Shown here: piece after piece, positions 1 through 12,048 of the stretch
Layout of the letters: the number at the start of each line of letters is the position of its first letter
Position numbering within the stretch: the stretch's first letter is position 1
Assembly (NCBI GenBank): GCA_022457155.1
Contig: JAJGOT010000442.1
Location: forward strand, 248,001-312,000
Origin: Cladopsammia gracilis
Lineage: Eukaryota; Cnidaria; Anthozoa; Scleractinia; Dendrophylliidae
Direction: 5' to 3'
DNA: 64,000 nucleotides
Position numbers and translations under genes: made by a program
The notes under the pieces: model-generated
Database searches by the model: none
The model's input: only the letters and a program-made list of their open reading frames with translations
What the model was told of the DNA's origin: nothing

Positions 1-180
1 TCAAACATACGACCGAACTCTTTCTCAGGTCGAACACACGACCAAACTCTTTCTCAGGTCGACCACTCGACCGAACTCTTTCTCAGGTCGAACACACGAC
101 CGAATTCTTCAGTCTCAGGTCAAACACACGACCAAACTATTTCTAGGGTCGAACACACGACCAATCCTCAGGATGAACAC
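1..180. repeat. 29-bp minisatellite, about six diverged copies
   Basis: A unit of about 29 bases built on GTCGAACACACGACC plus a CTCTTTCTCAG half repeats head to tail from the first base, so the array probably extends to the left of the window. Copies decay toward position 180. Confidence 0.85.
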
Positions 181-1746
181 ATGACCGAGCTTGGGCTGCC
201 GCCGCACCCACCGGCGCTCGAGGTTGTTGCTGTTGGGCTTGATATTGTTGGTCCTTCACGCACTGACGGTCGTCCTTGTCCTTGGGCCTGAACTTGCATA
301 AGGTTAGCCAAAGCTTCGGGCATTAAGCTCTGCAGGAATGGCCATAATGTTCTGCGGCTTCGGCGACGCAAAACTCGAAGGTAAAAACAAAACATTTTAC
401 GCTGGGCCAGATGAGGCGTCACTTGGCGAAAGAGACCGAAAACTGAACTCGATATAATTTGTCAGTAACATTGTCTCTAATACCCTGAGGTGTTACAAAG
501 ATACCAGCGTTGTACGCAGACAAAATCTGTGGTTATTTTGACAGTGAAAATATATTTACTTACGTACCTTGCACTTTTTTTGAAATTTCGGCTCAGTGGA
601 AGAGAGCGTTTACAGTTCACAACACAGTTTGAAGACGATATGTTTCAATGCGTCTGAACAGCATTTTTTAAAAGTTTGAAATTTTTAGTTATAAATTCCA
701 TTATCATGCAGAACGCCTGCTTTTGTGATCAGTCAGTAAAGCGTTAAAGAGTTTATCCTTTAAAGCGTTTGTTTGCACGACAACATAATTGCTTTAGCTA
801 TTCAGACATATCAATTTAAAAGACTCAATTGAGTCTGTTGAGTTTGATCGTCCGGGTTATAGTGTTGGTCTGAAAAGAACTGTTGTTGTTGACATTGAGA
901 AAAAAGATAAAATAAAACTGACTGTTTCCCGTTTTGTGATTAATAAATCTCTAACATCAAGAATTCCTAACAGTCATTCATTATTTCGTGCATTTTTTTT
1001 TTCTGACTTATTCCGATTATTCATTTTACGATTTTTACCGTTATCCAGTATGCATTGTTGTTTCCTTTTAACTGTGACTTTGCTGGGCAACTTCAACATC
1101 AAAATTACCCTCCTTACCATTGGTGAGCGAGTGAGCGAGCAAGCAAGTGAATCGACCAGCGAATCAGTAAAGGAAAGCAAGTGTACAAGTAGTATTTATT
1201 TTCTTATGATTTTATCCTTCTTTATTCAGAAAGAAAAGTCTTGGTTGTGTTCGAGAGAGACAGGGCATAAATCAAATTTCAACCCTGAAAAGGTTACACT
1301 CAAGGAATTTGACCGTGTCCCGCATAAAATCCCGTAAGCGCTCCCAAACGTATATATCAATTGAAAGCTTATAAAATGGAGAAACACATAAAATTATAAT
1401 TTCGTCGACAGAGTAAAAATCAGACGCGATATAGCACTTTAAACGCAAAATGCATAACTAATGTTTATTAGTAATTATTCAGCCACTGTCTTTTGTAATG
1501 ACGTTTAATCAATTAACTTTCTGGCACAAATAAAGGGCATACGACAGGAAATATGCAAAGGGAGTAGCAGGCTTTTCCGCGATTCCACAGTACCGCGCAA
1601 GTCCTAATCCTCTTTGACGTTGTTCCCACAGGCCATCATACTCGTACCACCCGGCCTGTGGTACCAGCGGTGAAGGCAGGCACATTGCTGATTTAAAATG
1701 ATTCCCATCGCCATAGGTTACTCCAAATAACTTGTAAACAGTTTAA
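181..1746. other. intergenic, no gene recognised
   Basis: Open frames here are short, use no recognisable domain and have no exon-like borders. A simple GAGCGAGTGAGCGAGCAAG-type run lies near 1123-1145. I see no RNA gene and no full repeat element. Confidence 0.5.
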
Positions 1747-2087
1747 GGCCCGTTTACACATGCGATTTTTGATGCGATTTTTGTCGCGTTCTCCTACAAT
1801 GCAACTTTTGTCGCAAGTGTAAACTAGCGGCGATTTCCTGTGCGATTCGGGTGCGACATTTGCTTTGATTTGCTGTGATTTCCCAAAAATCGCCGCCAAG
1901 TTGCATCAGGTTTCGAACATGTTTGAAACCTCTGCGACATCGCGCGACAAATCGCGGCGCCCAAATCGCACTGAAATCGCCGCCCGTTTACACATGCGAC
2001 ATGAAGATGCAACTTGCGCGCGACAAAAATTGCATCGACAAGTGCGACAAAAATTGCACAAAAAAAAATCGCCTATGTAAACGGGCC
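1747..2087. mobile_element. MITE with GGCCCGTTTACACATGCG termini
   Basis: The left end GGCCCGTTTACACATGCGAT and the reverse complement of the right end (GGCCCGTTTACATAGGCGAT) match over about 24 bases. Subterminal motifs around GCGACAAAAATTGCA are repeated inside. No transposase is encoded. The flanks TTAA and AATA do not give a clean target duplication. The built-from-repeats style resembles the PIF/Harbinger-derived element at 40461-41147, but the termini differ. Confidence 0.75.
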
Positions 2088-2544
2088 AATAACCATAAGC
2101 TTTGATGGTGATATCGTCAGGAAGATGACAGACTTCTGAAACTCGCCCATTTCTTGACAGAACGTCAACGTTAAATAGCAAGGCAAGCTGCATTCCTTGA
2201 ATGAAAACCCGTTGAGATTCTGACCTTAAGCCCTGGCACAACGAAGAGCTTTTTGGCTGCTTTTTGCGAAAGCAAGGTGAAGGAGTTGTCTTGTGCAGCC
2301 AAATGGAAAGAGACATCTTGAAGCTATTTTCAGCTGTATTTGCTTTCGCATCACTAAGCAATATTTCAGTTTTGGAACTTATATTTTTTAATAGTTTATC
2401 TGACTTCTCTGCAAACATTTTTTTTACACATATCATGTTTGCAAACAATTTATTTTGTCTTTTCAGGCCCTGCAAACAATTTTTTTCAATATTTGTCATC
2501 CCCATCCCCCCCCCCCCCCCTCCAGAAAAATAATGGTCCGTCCC

Positions 2545-2624
2545 TAAGCACGCGGGAATTTTTAAGAACACGAGAGAAGTGCTTCTCGCACTTCTCGAGT
2601 GTTCTTAAAAATTCCCAAGTGCTT
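2545..2624. repeat. 80-bp near-perfect palindrome
   Basis: Two arms of about 36 bases (AAGCAC..GGGAATTTTTAAGAACAC and its complement GTGTTCTTAAAAATTCCC..) flank an 8-base loop. Probably a tiny fold-back MITE. A one-arm fragment (TTTTAAAAATTCCCAAGTGC) recurs near 49091. Confidence 0.8.
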
Positions 2625-2875
2625 ATATAACTCAACAATGCACGAGGAACAAGTTTTTTATTTCTTTTACAAAATAAAAACGGTTATAATGAACCTTACG
2701 TCACGCGCGTGCTTTATCGAGTTATAATGAACTCGGTTTAACCAATCATAGCGCGCGCATTTCCTTGAGCATTTTATAAAAATGTATAACTACCGCTCGA
2801 TGGATGATTAAATAATGTCGCCTGGCTGTCTACTAGATACAAACGGTATTAAACTACTCTTTAGAATTCGGCTAT

Positions 2876-3270
2876 TTTTATTTCGGGTTGTAGAGTACAC
2901 CCCCGCAGCGGGATGCACGCAATATGGATTTACGAGACGGGGAGGGGGGGGGAGGTACTATCCTATACAAGTTATATAAGAATGTGCCGCCCCAAAGGAT
3001 GATGGGTTTTAGCCGTTTGGTCTGAAAAGAGTATAGATTTTGACAATCTTGGTCTGAAATTTGGTATGTTTTTAAAAGAACCACGATAGCGTATAAACGT
3101 GTTTCTCTTTCCGGAATCTTCATTCAAAAGAATAACCAAAAATATCATTCAATATCATACAGCACGATTTATTGCTTCGCAAACGAGGTCTGAAAACAGG
3201 TATGGATTTTAGAAGTCAGGTCTGAAAACGGGTCCCCCCCCCCCCCCCCCCCGGCCCCCCCGGCCCCCCA
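2876..3270. repeat. degenerate dispersed repeat with GGTCTGAAAA motifs and C-rich end
   Basis: The stretch carries repeated GGTCTGAAA / ATGGATTTT words and ends in C-rich runs at about 3234-3268. The same words recur near 5080-5220, 14760-14920, 16020-16140 and 45600-45800, so this is a dispersed, badly decayed element. Exact ends are unclear. Confidence 0.45.
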
Positions 3271-3427
3271 ACCCGGCTTGAGAGCTACCAATTTTTGTTG
3301 TTGGCTAAGTCATGTTTTGCCCAAGTGCAGACGTGATCTGCTAAGTACTTACTAGTAGCGAGAAACTAAAAATCTAGTTTTGTTTTGTCGTGAATGGATT
3401 TGTGGTCGCACCCACAATTACATGAAC

Positions 3428-3873
3428 CACAAGTAGCCCAAGCTATATGTGCCACAATAACCGTTACGAGCGAAATTATAAGGATTTGTATGAGAAAAAA
3501 ACGGTCCATTCTAGGAGCTAAAAAATACGAACAAGATTTCAATAAAAATTACCTACCTTACTTCGCTTGTGTGTTTCCTTGTCTCCTGTGTGGTTTTGGG
3601 GGTGATTTGGAGCGTTTCCAGTGAGTTAAAACGTAGTTCCATTGCTTTCTCTCTAAAGGATATATAGAGAGAAAGCAATGGAACTAAGACTCACTGAAAA
3701 CGCTCTAAATCACCCCAAAAACAACACAGGAGACAAGGAAACACACAAGCGAAGTAAGGTAGGCAATTTTTATTGAAATCTTGTTCGTATTAATGGACCG
3801 TTTTTTCTCATACAAATCCTTATAATTTCGCTCGTAACAGTTACTGTGACACATATAGCTTGGACTACCTGTG
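3428..3873. repeat. fold-back element, about 220-bp inverted arms
   Basis: Left arm 3428-3654 and right arm 3665-3873 are reverse complements with few differences, separated by about 10 bases (AAAGGATATA). The left arm has about 14 extra bases near 3513-3526. The arms are too similar to be old. It could be a MITE or an inverted duplication; no open frame in it is credible as a gene. Confidence 0.85.
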
Positions 3874-4315
3874 TATGAACGTCGGTGTGAACTGCATACG
3901 TGGGGTACAACGCGGCTCTTACAAGGTCTTCTCTGATTTGCTGAAAAAACAATAGAACAAACAACACAACAATGAACCCTAGACCTAAAAACAATAGAGC
4001 TGCGTGATATACAGGTCCAATGAAATTAGAGCTAATTAGAGGTTGTTTTTTGAGAGCTGCGTGGTATCTGCATACGTGAAATGTCTGGGTTTATAAAAAC
4101 ACGTGATCCGCCACCCTTTTCTCTCGCCGCCACACCCTCAAGTATTGTATCGCGATCACATGTCATTAAATTACCAAATAGCTGAAGGAAAAATTTATTC
4201 TGCCTTGACGTTAATTGCAAAATAGAGCGTATGCACTCACGTGGCAAGCAGCTATGCAAATTTATTGGAACAAAAGAAAGTGTTAACATAAGAAAAGCAT
4301 TCAAATCCCACAGGA

Positions 4316-4395
4316 TTGTTTTGGTACACCAACATGGCCGCCGTTCTATTGTTTTGGTACACCAATATGGCCGCCGTGACGTCATGTGCATACGC
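4316..4395. repeat. short duplication of a GGTACACCAAYATGGCCGCCGT motif
   Basis: TTGTTTTGGTACACCAA followed by ATGGCCGCCGT appears twice in tandem, next to TGACGTCATGTGCATACGCTCTAT. This looks like an end of a dispersed repeat. Confidence 0.5.
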
Positions 4396-6519
4396 TCTAT
4401 AATATTCTTACAATTATAAAAGAAATGAAAAGGCCGATCACCAGGAATATGCTGAAAGGTATCACGAAATGTTATTAAAATCCTATATCAAGAGTAGCGT
4501 CGGTGCCTTTTGTTGTCTGAGCCGTGGAACAAACACGAATATCTTCGAGTGAATTTTGATTAAAATTTTTTCCTTCACGGTCATTCAAAGACAACGAGAA
4601 GTCCCTCGTTTCTCTCAGGGATGGCTGAGCAGGTGCGAGCGCCACCCTGGATCCAGAGGTCCATTTTCTGAACATTATGTGTGAAATTAATGCCCTCGTT
4701 GTCGCGGCTTCGCCGCTCAAACTCGCCGGTTTTTACTAAAAATAAAAAATAAAACCTCTGGCACCCAGGGTACGCGAGCGCGAGTTCGTAATCGCCCGCG
4801 TGTTTACCCGCTTGACCATCCATGAGGTCGAGCTAATTAAGGGACTACATAATTCATGTCTTTGTCAACATTTCCACTCCTAAAAGGAGTAAGGGTCGAA
4901 GCGCGGAAAAAACATTTATAGATGCCAAAACTAATTTTGCAAACATCTAGAAAAATTTAGAAAGAAGCAGCAACAAATAAACCCCCCTCGACGGAAGTAC
5001 TGTCTGATAGCTTTCGTTTGAATCAATCATGTCCCACAGTACATATCGGTTTCATCCACAGGCCCCGGGGGGACTCCATTTTATAAGCTATTAGGTATGT
5101 TTGGAGCCGTTCTTTTGTGAACATGATATCAATTTTTCGGCGTCTGGTATGAAAATGGGTGAGGGTTTTAAGAGGCGGACCGCCCACCACCGCCAGAATT
5201 GTGACGAGTCCCTCCCGGGCAACAGACTCGAAAGTGATTATTTCCATACAACATAGCAAGACTGGTTCAATACTGTGAGTAAAAGGTATAAACGACGCTA
5301 AATTGAACAAAGCAAAAAACCTTAAATACTGTTAAAAATGGTTGCTAAAATCTTTCGCTCTCAAAGTCCAGCTTTGAATTCCAAGGGAGTCACGTTCGTT
5401 GAATCGACATCACATGTGATGTGATTCGAAGTGTCTCTATATGGGACCCTCGCGTACGCCTAAGAACACTGCCGAGAATTTCTTTAGCCTCTGATTGCAT
5501 TTGGATGTGTAACAGTTTGCACCATTTCTTCAATTTTAACCGCTTGTAACAGTGACGTTTGGGAGCGAAAGGCTAACTATACATATAACACATATACACA
5601 AACTGATTAGGAAAATCAAAACAAGCTGTATTTTACACATATTTTTCTTTTGAATTTTTGTCTATATAATACGCATTTGCCACTACGCCGAGTGTGTGTG
5701 TTTTAAAGAGTTTTCAAGCTTACCTTTATAAAACTGTCGTTCAACCTTCTAAACGACTTGTCTGGCTCAGCTAAGCAGAGAAGAACTCGCAAAAGCAAGA
5801 GGTAATTATAATTATGGCAGCAATCGCGGCAATAAAACTCCAAAACCCCTTGGGTACAAACAATCAAAGGTCATTTAGGCTCAAGTTCAAGATGAATTCG
5901 CCATTTGATTGGCTAGCGCAGCGGAAATGATCTCTCGATTTTCCTGTTTTTGCGAATGGATTCGATTATCTGAAGAATACATGTTAATTACGGGATCATT
6001 TGCTATAAAATTCTTAGACAATTTAATGTGGATCTGTCTGCAGCCTGCGAAAGTAGCTGAAACATCGTAAGTTCTTTTTTTTTTTTTTTTTTTTTTGCGA
6101 TGACATATGTTCTTTTATCATTGCATGGCCAACCGTGACTTCTTCATAGGGGAATGGCAAAAATTACACGCAATTTATTGTGATACCTGATATGTTTTTT
6201 TTAAACGTCAAGTGAAAACAAACACCTATTTCACTTTTTAACCTTGGTTCACGATCACGTATTGTGTCTCTCATAATATTTCCGTAAGTGATATTGCACA
6301 CTAAAAGGCCATATCGAGTAGTCCTTTTCCTTTGACGCTGTTGTCGGCGCTCTTGTACGTAAAAAGGCCGAAGCTACGATCTACCTCTTTTGGCTGAGGT
6401 CCCAGAGTTGACGTCACTTCTCACCCGGAGGGGGGGAGGGGGGAGGGGGAGGTGTGCTCCCCCAGTATGTTCTCAGTATATCATGGACCTCATCATGGTA
6501 TGCGCAGCCGGCCCCGAAG
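4396..6519. other. intergenic, no gene recognised
   Basis: Contains a decayed copy of the GTCTGAAAA repeat family (about 5045-5220), a poly-T run near 6077-6097 and a G-rich tract near 6427-6452. No domain, splice pattern or RNA gene is visible. Confidence 0.5.
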
Positions 6520-6957
6520 AGTGTGTTCTTTAATTATGTATTAATAGATTTTGAATATGTTAGTGGAATTATGTCTAATGATAAGTTTTCATTGCGTTGC
6601 TAGTTTTATCTTGTCTAAACCATTCTCTAATACTGATTTTAAACACAAGTAATTATTATACACTATAGCTTTCAAACCTACATTTAGCCGTTTATCTACT
6701 TTACACCTCTTAATTTGCTTTACTTTTTTACCTTTGTGCTTGATTAATTATTAATGTGTATGTTTATTTATTTAGTAGCTGTTTTTTTTTTAAATCACTT
6801 TATCTCTGGTAAATATGACTGTAATTAGTACAACCCGCCTAGATTAGCTATGCTATAAGCGGGTTTGTAGATATTTAAATTTAATTTCTTTAAATTTAGA
6901 TCATTTAATTCATGTAACAGTCAGTGTTGAAATCCAATAAACCAATAAACCCTCGTG
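6520..6957 (+). mobile_element. possible retroelement 3' tail
   Basis: AT-rich, T-rich sequence ends in a small hairpin-like AACCCGCCTAGATTAGC..GCGGGTT block and CAATAAACCAATAAACC, in the style of a LINE 3' untranslated region. No coding part remains, so the call rests on composition and layout only. Confidence 0.25.
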
Positions 6958-7202
6958 TATGTTCCCTGTCGTGTGTAGATTTTTGTAAACAGGCTTCTTG
7001 TAAAAACAGCTCTGTCGAATGGACATAAAAATACTAATAATAAATCAATTGGGCACGTATTGCCTACTGGCCTGAAATAAAGTATAGCTTTTTGCTTTTT
7101 AACATGTTAAGAGTAAGATCAAAAACGGGTTAGGGCTTCCAGAAGCAACACACCTACACCTCCACCCCTACCCAAAATGTCTAAGAGTTATTATCTCCCC
7201 CT

Positions 7203-7235
<33 letters not shown>

Positions 7236-7272
7236 ACGTACCTGCATTATCAATCAATCAATCAATCAATTA
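7203..7272. repeat. poly-C tract followed by (ATCA)n microsatellite
   Basis: A run of about 34 C residues is followed closely by about six ATCA units (7249-7272). Confidence 0.95.
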
Positions 7273-7412
7273 ACTTTATTTTTAAACACGGTAAAACGGC
7301 TCAGTAAAAAAACTGTTTTTCAGATATGCCGTGCACTTAAAGATAATCTAATCTAAATGATATCAGTAGTTTACCGCGCGTCAGGATCTGTTTTTGTAAC
7401 CGAGTGGGTTTT

Positions 7413-7564
7413 AGCCTGTTCCAGGCTCCGAGATAGTGGGGAACGCGCGAATTAAAAAAAAGAGAAAAAAAATCACGGGAGAACCCTCTCCCCAGTTCCC
7501 CCGCGATTTTTTTCTTTTTTTTTTACTTCGCAAGTTCCCCACTATCTCGGAGCCTGGAACAGGC
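7413..7564. mobile_element. MITE, GCCTGTTCCAGGCTCCGAG termini
   Basis: Arms of about 35 bases beginning AGCCTGTTCCAGGCTCCGAG and ending with its complement enclose an A-rich then T-rich core. Both sides are flanked by GTGGGTT(TT), a likely 7-10 base target duplication, which would fit a Mutator-like or hAT-like parent. No transposase. Confidence 0.85.
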
Positions 7565-8195
7565 CAAGTGGGTTTTTAGGCGTGTAGATTCCAAAATAGG
7601 AAGCAGATTTTTGCCATTCTGAACTTAAAATAGGGAAGTGATTTTATAGTTATATAAAGTTTGTCAGCAGCGGATTTGTCAGGTTGTTTAAAAGATTTGG
7701 CGTCACGTCGTTGCTAAAACAACGAATAATTAATTCGGGTAAATTGAACTCAACTGAAATAACTATAAAAACAGTCTTACAATTTAATTAATCAGACATT
7801 TACTAATAGGTCCGAATACATTCATCGCAATAACTCACCTAACAAGTTTAACAACTGGCCGGCCGGAAGGAAGGGTTCTCTTTGTCATTCTAAGCAGAAA
7901 TCACGAATTATCATGAATTATGGCCTTACCCTACTCCCGTCTAATATTCACTCATACGATACACGATCGTCTACGTCTGGAAAATTCTATGTTAAAAGTT
8001 TCAGACTAGAAATACTAAACAATTCTTTCTTTCGGCTCGGAGTTAAACTATGGAATAAGTATCAGTATTTGTAGTAAATAATTAATAGATGGACACCAAA
8101 ATAGTCCACTGACAACCTGGGGTGTTTGCGTGAGTATCGACTGTCTGTTGGTGTTCCAAAAATCATTTTCTTTCTTTTATCCCTTCGAGTCCCGC

Positions 8196-9310
8196 GTTAA
8201 GGTAGGTCACGTGACATGATGGCGTCACATGACGAGGGAATTGTGTTATCATTCCGAATGGCTTTTCGCCCACCGGGTCTGAATAAGGGTAAAGATTGTC
8301 AGGCTTCAAAATCATTTGCCAAGATGTCTAGTTTGACCTTCTCTGAGAAGAAGAAAAATCAATTCCGGGATGTCATGTTTTTAAAAGTTCACTCAGTGAT
8401 AAAAACTACAATAATAAGAGCCCATTTCCGAGTTGCTCTAAGCCTCCTTTTCACACCGAGGACAAGTGCAAAAACCATTCAAATAAAAATGAGGGTTTTT
8501 TAACATGCAAACGGAACTTATATCCGTATGAATGGTTTTGCACTTGGCTTCGGTTTGAAAAGGAGGTTAAGAGCAACTCGGAAATGGGCTATCGATGTAA
8601 TTTTCAATTTGTTTGAAATTCTTGCATCAGTAGACAAGCTTTTCCACTTTTCATTTTAAGTGAACGGTTTTTTTTAAAAAAAAAAGCTAACTTCATTTGT
8701 ATGCGATTAAGGTTATTTTAAAAGTCCACTTCGGGACGTGAGCAATGATTATATTTTTAATGCACAATTAGCATTTCACAATTTAACCAGCTGTTCAAAG
8801 AATCTGCTTGTGTTTAACTATCATTGTGATTAGCGTGGAAATTAATACATATGTTGAAAATGCAAAACAATTTTAAATTTTAACAAAGGCCTATTAGAAC
8901 AACAGTTTCTAAAAATATTTGGTTCACACTTTCCCTCTTATAGTTAAGTTTAATTTTGAGTATAATGAAATGTGTTCTAGTTTTTGAGTCTGTGGATGAA
9001 TCCCCAATAATTCGCTTTGCAAGGCAACAGTGCTAACTTTTGAGTCGACGGATGAAATCCTAACTGTGGTCATTCAAATGACAGAAACTGAGCAGTACTT
9101 TCCTGTGGTACTGTTTATTATGCTGTACAAGGTGGTTTTAACTCTTGAGTCTGCCCCGTGGATGAAACCCTAAATATAAAATGGTGATCATTCAAATGAA
9201 AGCTACTGAGCAGTCCTTTCCTGTGGTACTGTTTATTATGCTATACAAGGTGGTTCTAACTTTTAAGACAGTGGATGAAATCCTAAAGCGTGGCCATTCA
9301 ATATATCAGT
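8196..9310 (-). repeat. left arm of a large inverted duplication around exon 1 of locus A
   Basis: This stretch is, in reverse complement and with gaps, the same sequence as about 10790-11672, which is intron 1 of locus A. It starts with GTTAAGGTAGGTCACGTGA opposite the right-hand CCTACCTTAAC, and contains two or three inverted copies of the 106-bp repeat (about 8990-9300). Loci B and C have the right arm but not this left one, so the left arm is an extra inverted copy at locus A. Confidence 0.7.
8418..8591. mobile_element. MITE inside the left inverted arm
   Basis: AGCCCATTTCCGAGTTGCTC and the complementary GAGCAACTCGGAAATGGGCT bound a 174-base palindromic element of about 60-base arms. The corresponding place in the right arm (near 11460) lacks it, so it inserted after the inverted duplication formed. 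Confidence 0.75.
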
Positions 9311-9339
9311 ACTTTTATTTTCTAACAGAGTAAATAATG

Positions 9340-9503
9340 AATGTATTTAAAAATTATCGAGTAAATTTGAATGGACGAGACAATTAGGTGAAACACCCTT
9401 GTGGGCGGAACCAATATTTCTGAAACAAATATTAATCTCACTGGACGTTTCACTTAATCAACTTATCTAACATTCTGGTGTGTGTAGCATTCGTCCATCC
9501 ACC
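9340..9503 (+). promoter_or_regulatory. shared upstream block of locus A
   Basis: The sequence before the ATG (AGGTGAAACACCCTTGTGGG, CGGAACCA, TGGTGTGTGTAGCA, then CCACC before ATG) is shared with loci B (about 22390-22523) and C (about 38820-38965). It holds a GGGCGG box in A and C. It is probably the promoter and 5' untranslated region of the family; no start site can be placed. Confidence 0.4.
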
Positions 9504-9564
9504 ATGTTCACAGTTTATTTCTTTCTCCTACTAAGTGCAGTTGCCGAACTGAAAGCGCAAGTAG
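9504..9564 (+). CDS. locus A exon 1: signal peptide of secreted LamG protein
   Basis: The exon encodes MFTVYFFLLLSAVAELKAQ followed by V, a typical eukaryotic signal peptide with cleavage expected near the AEL/KAQ end. ATG sits in CCACC-ATG context. The exon ends with one extra base before GTAGGT, so it is phase 1, the phase required by both LamG exons downstream. Compared with loci B and C there is an extra codon created by a small TAGG duplication at the donor; other GT choices next to it would change the phase. The product should be secreted or extracellular. Coding status is supported by conservation of the exon, donor and start in three copies. Confidence 0.75.
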
Positions 9565-9628
9565 GTAGGTAAAGTCATTTCCATGCGGCGTGTGGAGCTA
9601 TAAGGAGAACAAAAAAATACTCGTGAGT

Positions 9629-10985
9629 TAACTGCTCAGTAGCGTTTCATTTCATCCACAGACTCAAAAGTTAGAACCACCTGGAACAGCATAATAAACA
9701 CTGAGTACCACAGGAAAGTACTGCCCAATAGCTTTCATTTGAATGGTCACACTTTAGGATTTCATCCACAGACTCAAAAGTCAGAACTACCTTGTACATC
9801 ATAATAAACAGTACCACAGGAAAGTACTGCTCAGTAGCTTTCATTTGAATGGTAACACTTTAGGATTTCATCAACAGACTCAAAAGTTAGAACCACCTTG
9901 TACATCATAATAAACAGTACCACAGGAAAGTAATGCTCAGTAGCTTTCATTTGAATGGTAACACTTTAGGATTTCATCAACAGACTCAAAAGTTAGAACC
10001 ACATTGTACAGCATAATAAACAGTACCACAGGAAAGTACTGCTCAGTAGCTTTCATTTGAATGGTCACACTCTAGGATTTCATCCACAAACTCAAAAGTT
10101 ACAACATTCTTTTGCAGGATATATTAAACAGCACCACAGGAAAGTACTACTCGGTAGCTTTCATTTGTTAGGTCACAAGGCACACTTGACTCAGACTCAA
10201 AAGATAGAACCACGTTGTACAACAATAATTAACAGTACCACAGGATAGTACTGCTCAATAGCTTTCATTTAAATGGTCACACTTTAGGATTTCATCTACA
10301 GACTCAAAAGTTAGAACTACCTTGTACAGCATAATAAACAGTACCACAGGAAAGTACTGCTCAGTATCTTTCATTTAAATGGTCACACTTTAGGATTTCA
10401 TCTACAGACTCAAAAGTTAGAACCACCTTGTACAGCATAATAAACAGTACCACAGGAAAGTATTGCTCAGTATTTTTCATTTAAATGACGTAAATGGTCA
10501 CACTTTAGGATTTCATCTACAGACTCAAAAGTTAGAACCACCTTGTACACGGCGGCATAATAAACAGTAGCACAGGAAAGTACTGCTCAGTATCTTTCAT
10601 TTAAATGATCACACTTTAGGTATTTTCTTCCACAGACTCAAAAGTTAGAATCACCTTGTACAGCATAGTAAACAGTAGCACAGAAAAATACTGCTCAGTA
10701 GCTTTCATTTAAATGGTCACACTTTAGGATTTCATCCACAGACTCAAAAGTTAAAACTATCCTGACAGCATCAACAGTACCACAGGAAAGTACTGTTCAA
10801 TAGCTTTTATTTGAATAGTCACAGTTACGATTTCATCGACGGATTCAAAAGTTAGAAACACTTTCTGCAGCATAATAAACAGCACCACGGGAAACTACTG
10901 CTCTCAGTAGCTTTAATTTGTATGTCCATAGTTAGGATTTCATCCGCCGACTCAAAAGTTAGTACTACTTCTTTGTAAAGCAAAT
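9629..10985 (+). repeat. 106-bp tandem repeat array, about 12 copies, intron 1 of locus A
   Basis: The unit runs TTTCATTTGAATGGTCACAC, TTTAGGATTTCATCCACAGA, CTCAAAAGTTAGAACCACCT, TGTACAGCATAATAAACAGT, ACCACAGGAAAGTACTGCTC, AGTAGC, about 106 bases. Copies differ by a few bases and small indels. The array begins about 65 bases after the exon 1 donor. CAGTAC..GTACTG inside the unit forms a small hairpin. Confidence 0.95.
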
Positions 10986-11672
10986 AATTGGGGATTCATC
11001 CACAGACTCAAAAACTAGAACACGTTTTATAACTGTTTTTATAACTCCAGATTAAACCGTTTACTCTAAAAGGGAGATAATATCGAAAAAAAGAATAGAA
11101 ACTGTTGTTCTAATAGGCCTTTGTTAAAATTTGTTAGCAATATGCATTTTCAACATATGTCTTATTTCCACGCTATGGAGAATGATAATGTGACTTTGCG
11201 TACTTAATTACACATATACATATTCTTTAGCTTTCTTTGAAAGGCTAACTGATTCTAAAATGCTAATTTCTACATTGAAAATAACTCTTCACTTCCTGAA
11301 GTGGACTATTAAAATAACTAATCGCATACAAATGGAGTTTATTATTTCAAGGAAACGTTTACTTACAGTAGTGGAAAATGGAAAATGTTAGAGCTTTCCC
11401 CGGCCACTAATGCAAGAAAGGCATTGTAGCTTTCGTCATCTTTAAACTTTAAATAACATGAGATCCCGAAATTTACTTTTCTTCTTCTTAGAGAAGGTCA
11501 ACTGAACTAAACAACTTGGCAAAATTTTGAAGCCTGACAATCTTTAACCCTATATTCAGAGCGAGCGAGGGGGGGGGGGGGGGGGGGGGGAGTTGGAAAG
11601 CCATTCGGAATGATACGGGCAGTTCCAGCGTCATATGGCGTCATCACGCCGCATGGCGTTACCTACCTTAAC
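10790..11672 (+). repeat. right arm of the inverted duplication at locus A
   Basis: Reverse complement partner of 8196-9310. It is homologous to 22880-24236 (locus B) and about 39540-41516 (locus C), so it is original intron 1 sequence. It contains a run of about 22 G near 11570-11591. Confidence 0.7.

Positions 11673-11673
<1 letters not shown>

Positions 11674-11711
<38 letters not shown>
11674..11711. repeat. (AAT)n microsatellite
   Basis: About 12 AAT units directly after the right arm. Confidence 0.95.
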
Positions 11712-11884
11712 TTACATTCTTAGCTAACACTGATTTGGACGTACTATAAACCCTTCATGTTTCATAGCCATAGCTTTAATATTCTTAAAGTCACGGAGGG
11801 GGTGTGCGCGAAATCACCCACCCCCCAAATGCAGAGTATAAGCATTCAATATTGATTAATAATATTTATTTTTAATCCAAAAAG

Positions 11885-12012
11885 ATGATAGCTGTAAAGG
11901 AGGGCCGTTATGTTGGGGAGAAAATAAACCTTATATTTTTCGCAGAAAAATTTTGTTGCAATGGTTTGTTAATTATATTTGTACTAACAGTGGAAACCCC
12001 ACTGTCAACTAA
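11885..12012 (+). CDS. candidate cryptic exon, locus A (uncertain)
   Basis: After a TTTTTAATCCAAAAAG acceptor-like stretch the phase-1 frame is open for 42 codons with three cysteines, ending in TAA at 12010. The equivalent place in loci B (24680-24753) and C (42627-42700) has a better acceptor (CCAAACAG) and a shorter open frame. No domain is recognised. It might be an alternative last exon that skips the LamG exon, or only conserved intron. Confidence 0.2.
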
Positions 12013-12048
12013 AATTAAGGTTGTCATTTTCACTGTTTAAAGTTTAAT

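Noticed and set aside
936..1337. 133-residue frame
   Set aside because: Hydrophobic and low-complexity in part, with no domain, no exon borders and no second copy. Treated as chance.
9629..10985. CRISPR array
   Set aside because: The 106-base units are contiguous with no variable spacers, and the context is a eukaryotic intron.
8196..11672. A 3.5-kb DNA transposon with long terminal inverted repeats
   Set aside because: The right arm is normal intron 1 sequence shared with loci B and C, there is no transposase, and the signal-peptide exon lies inside. An inverted duplication explains it better.
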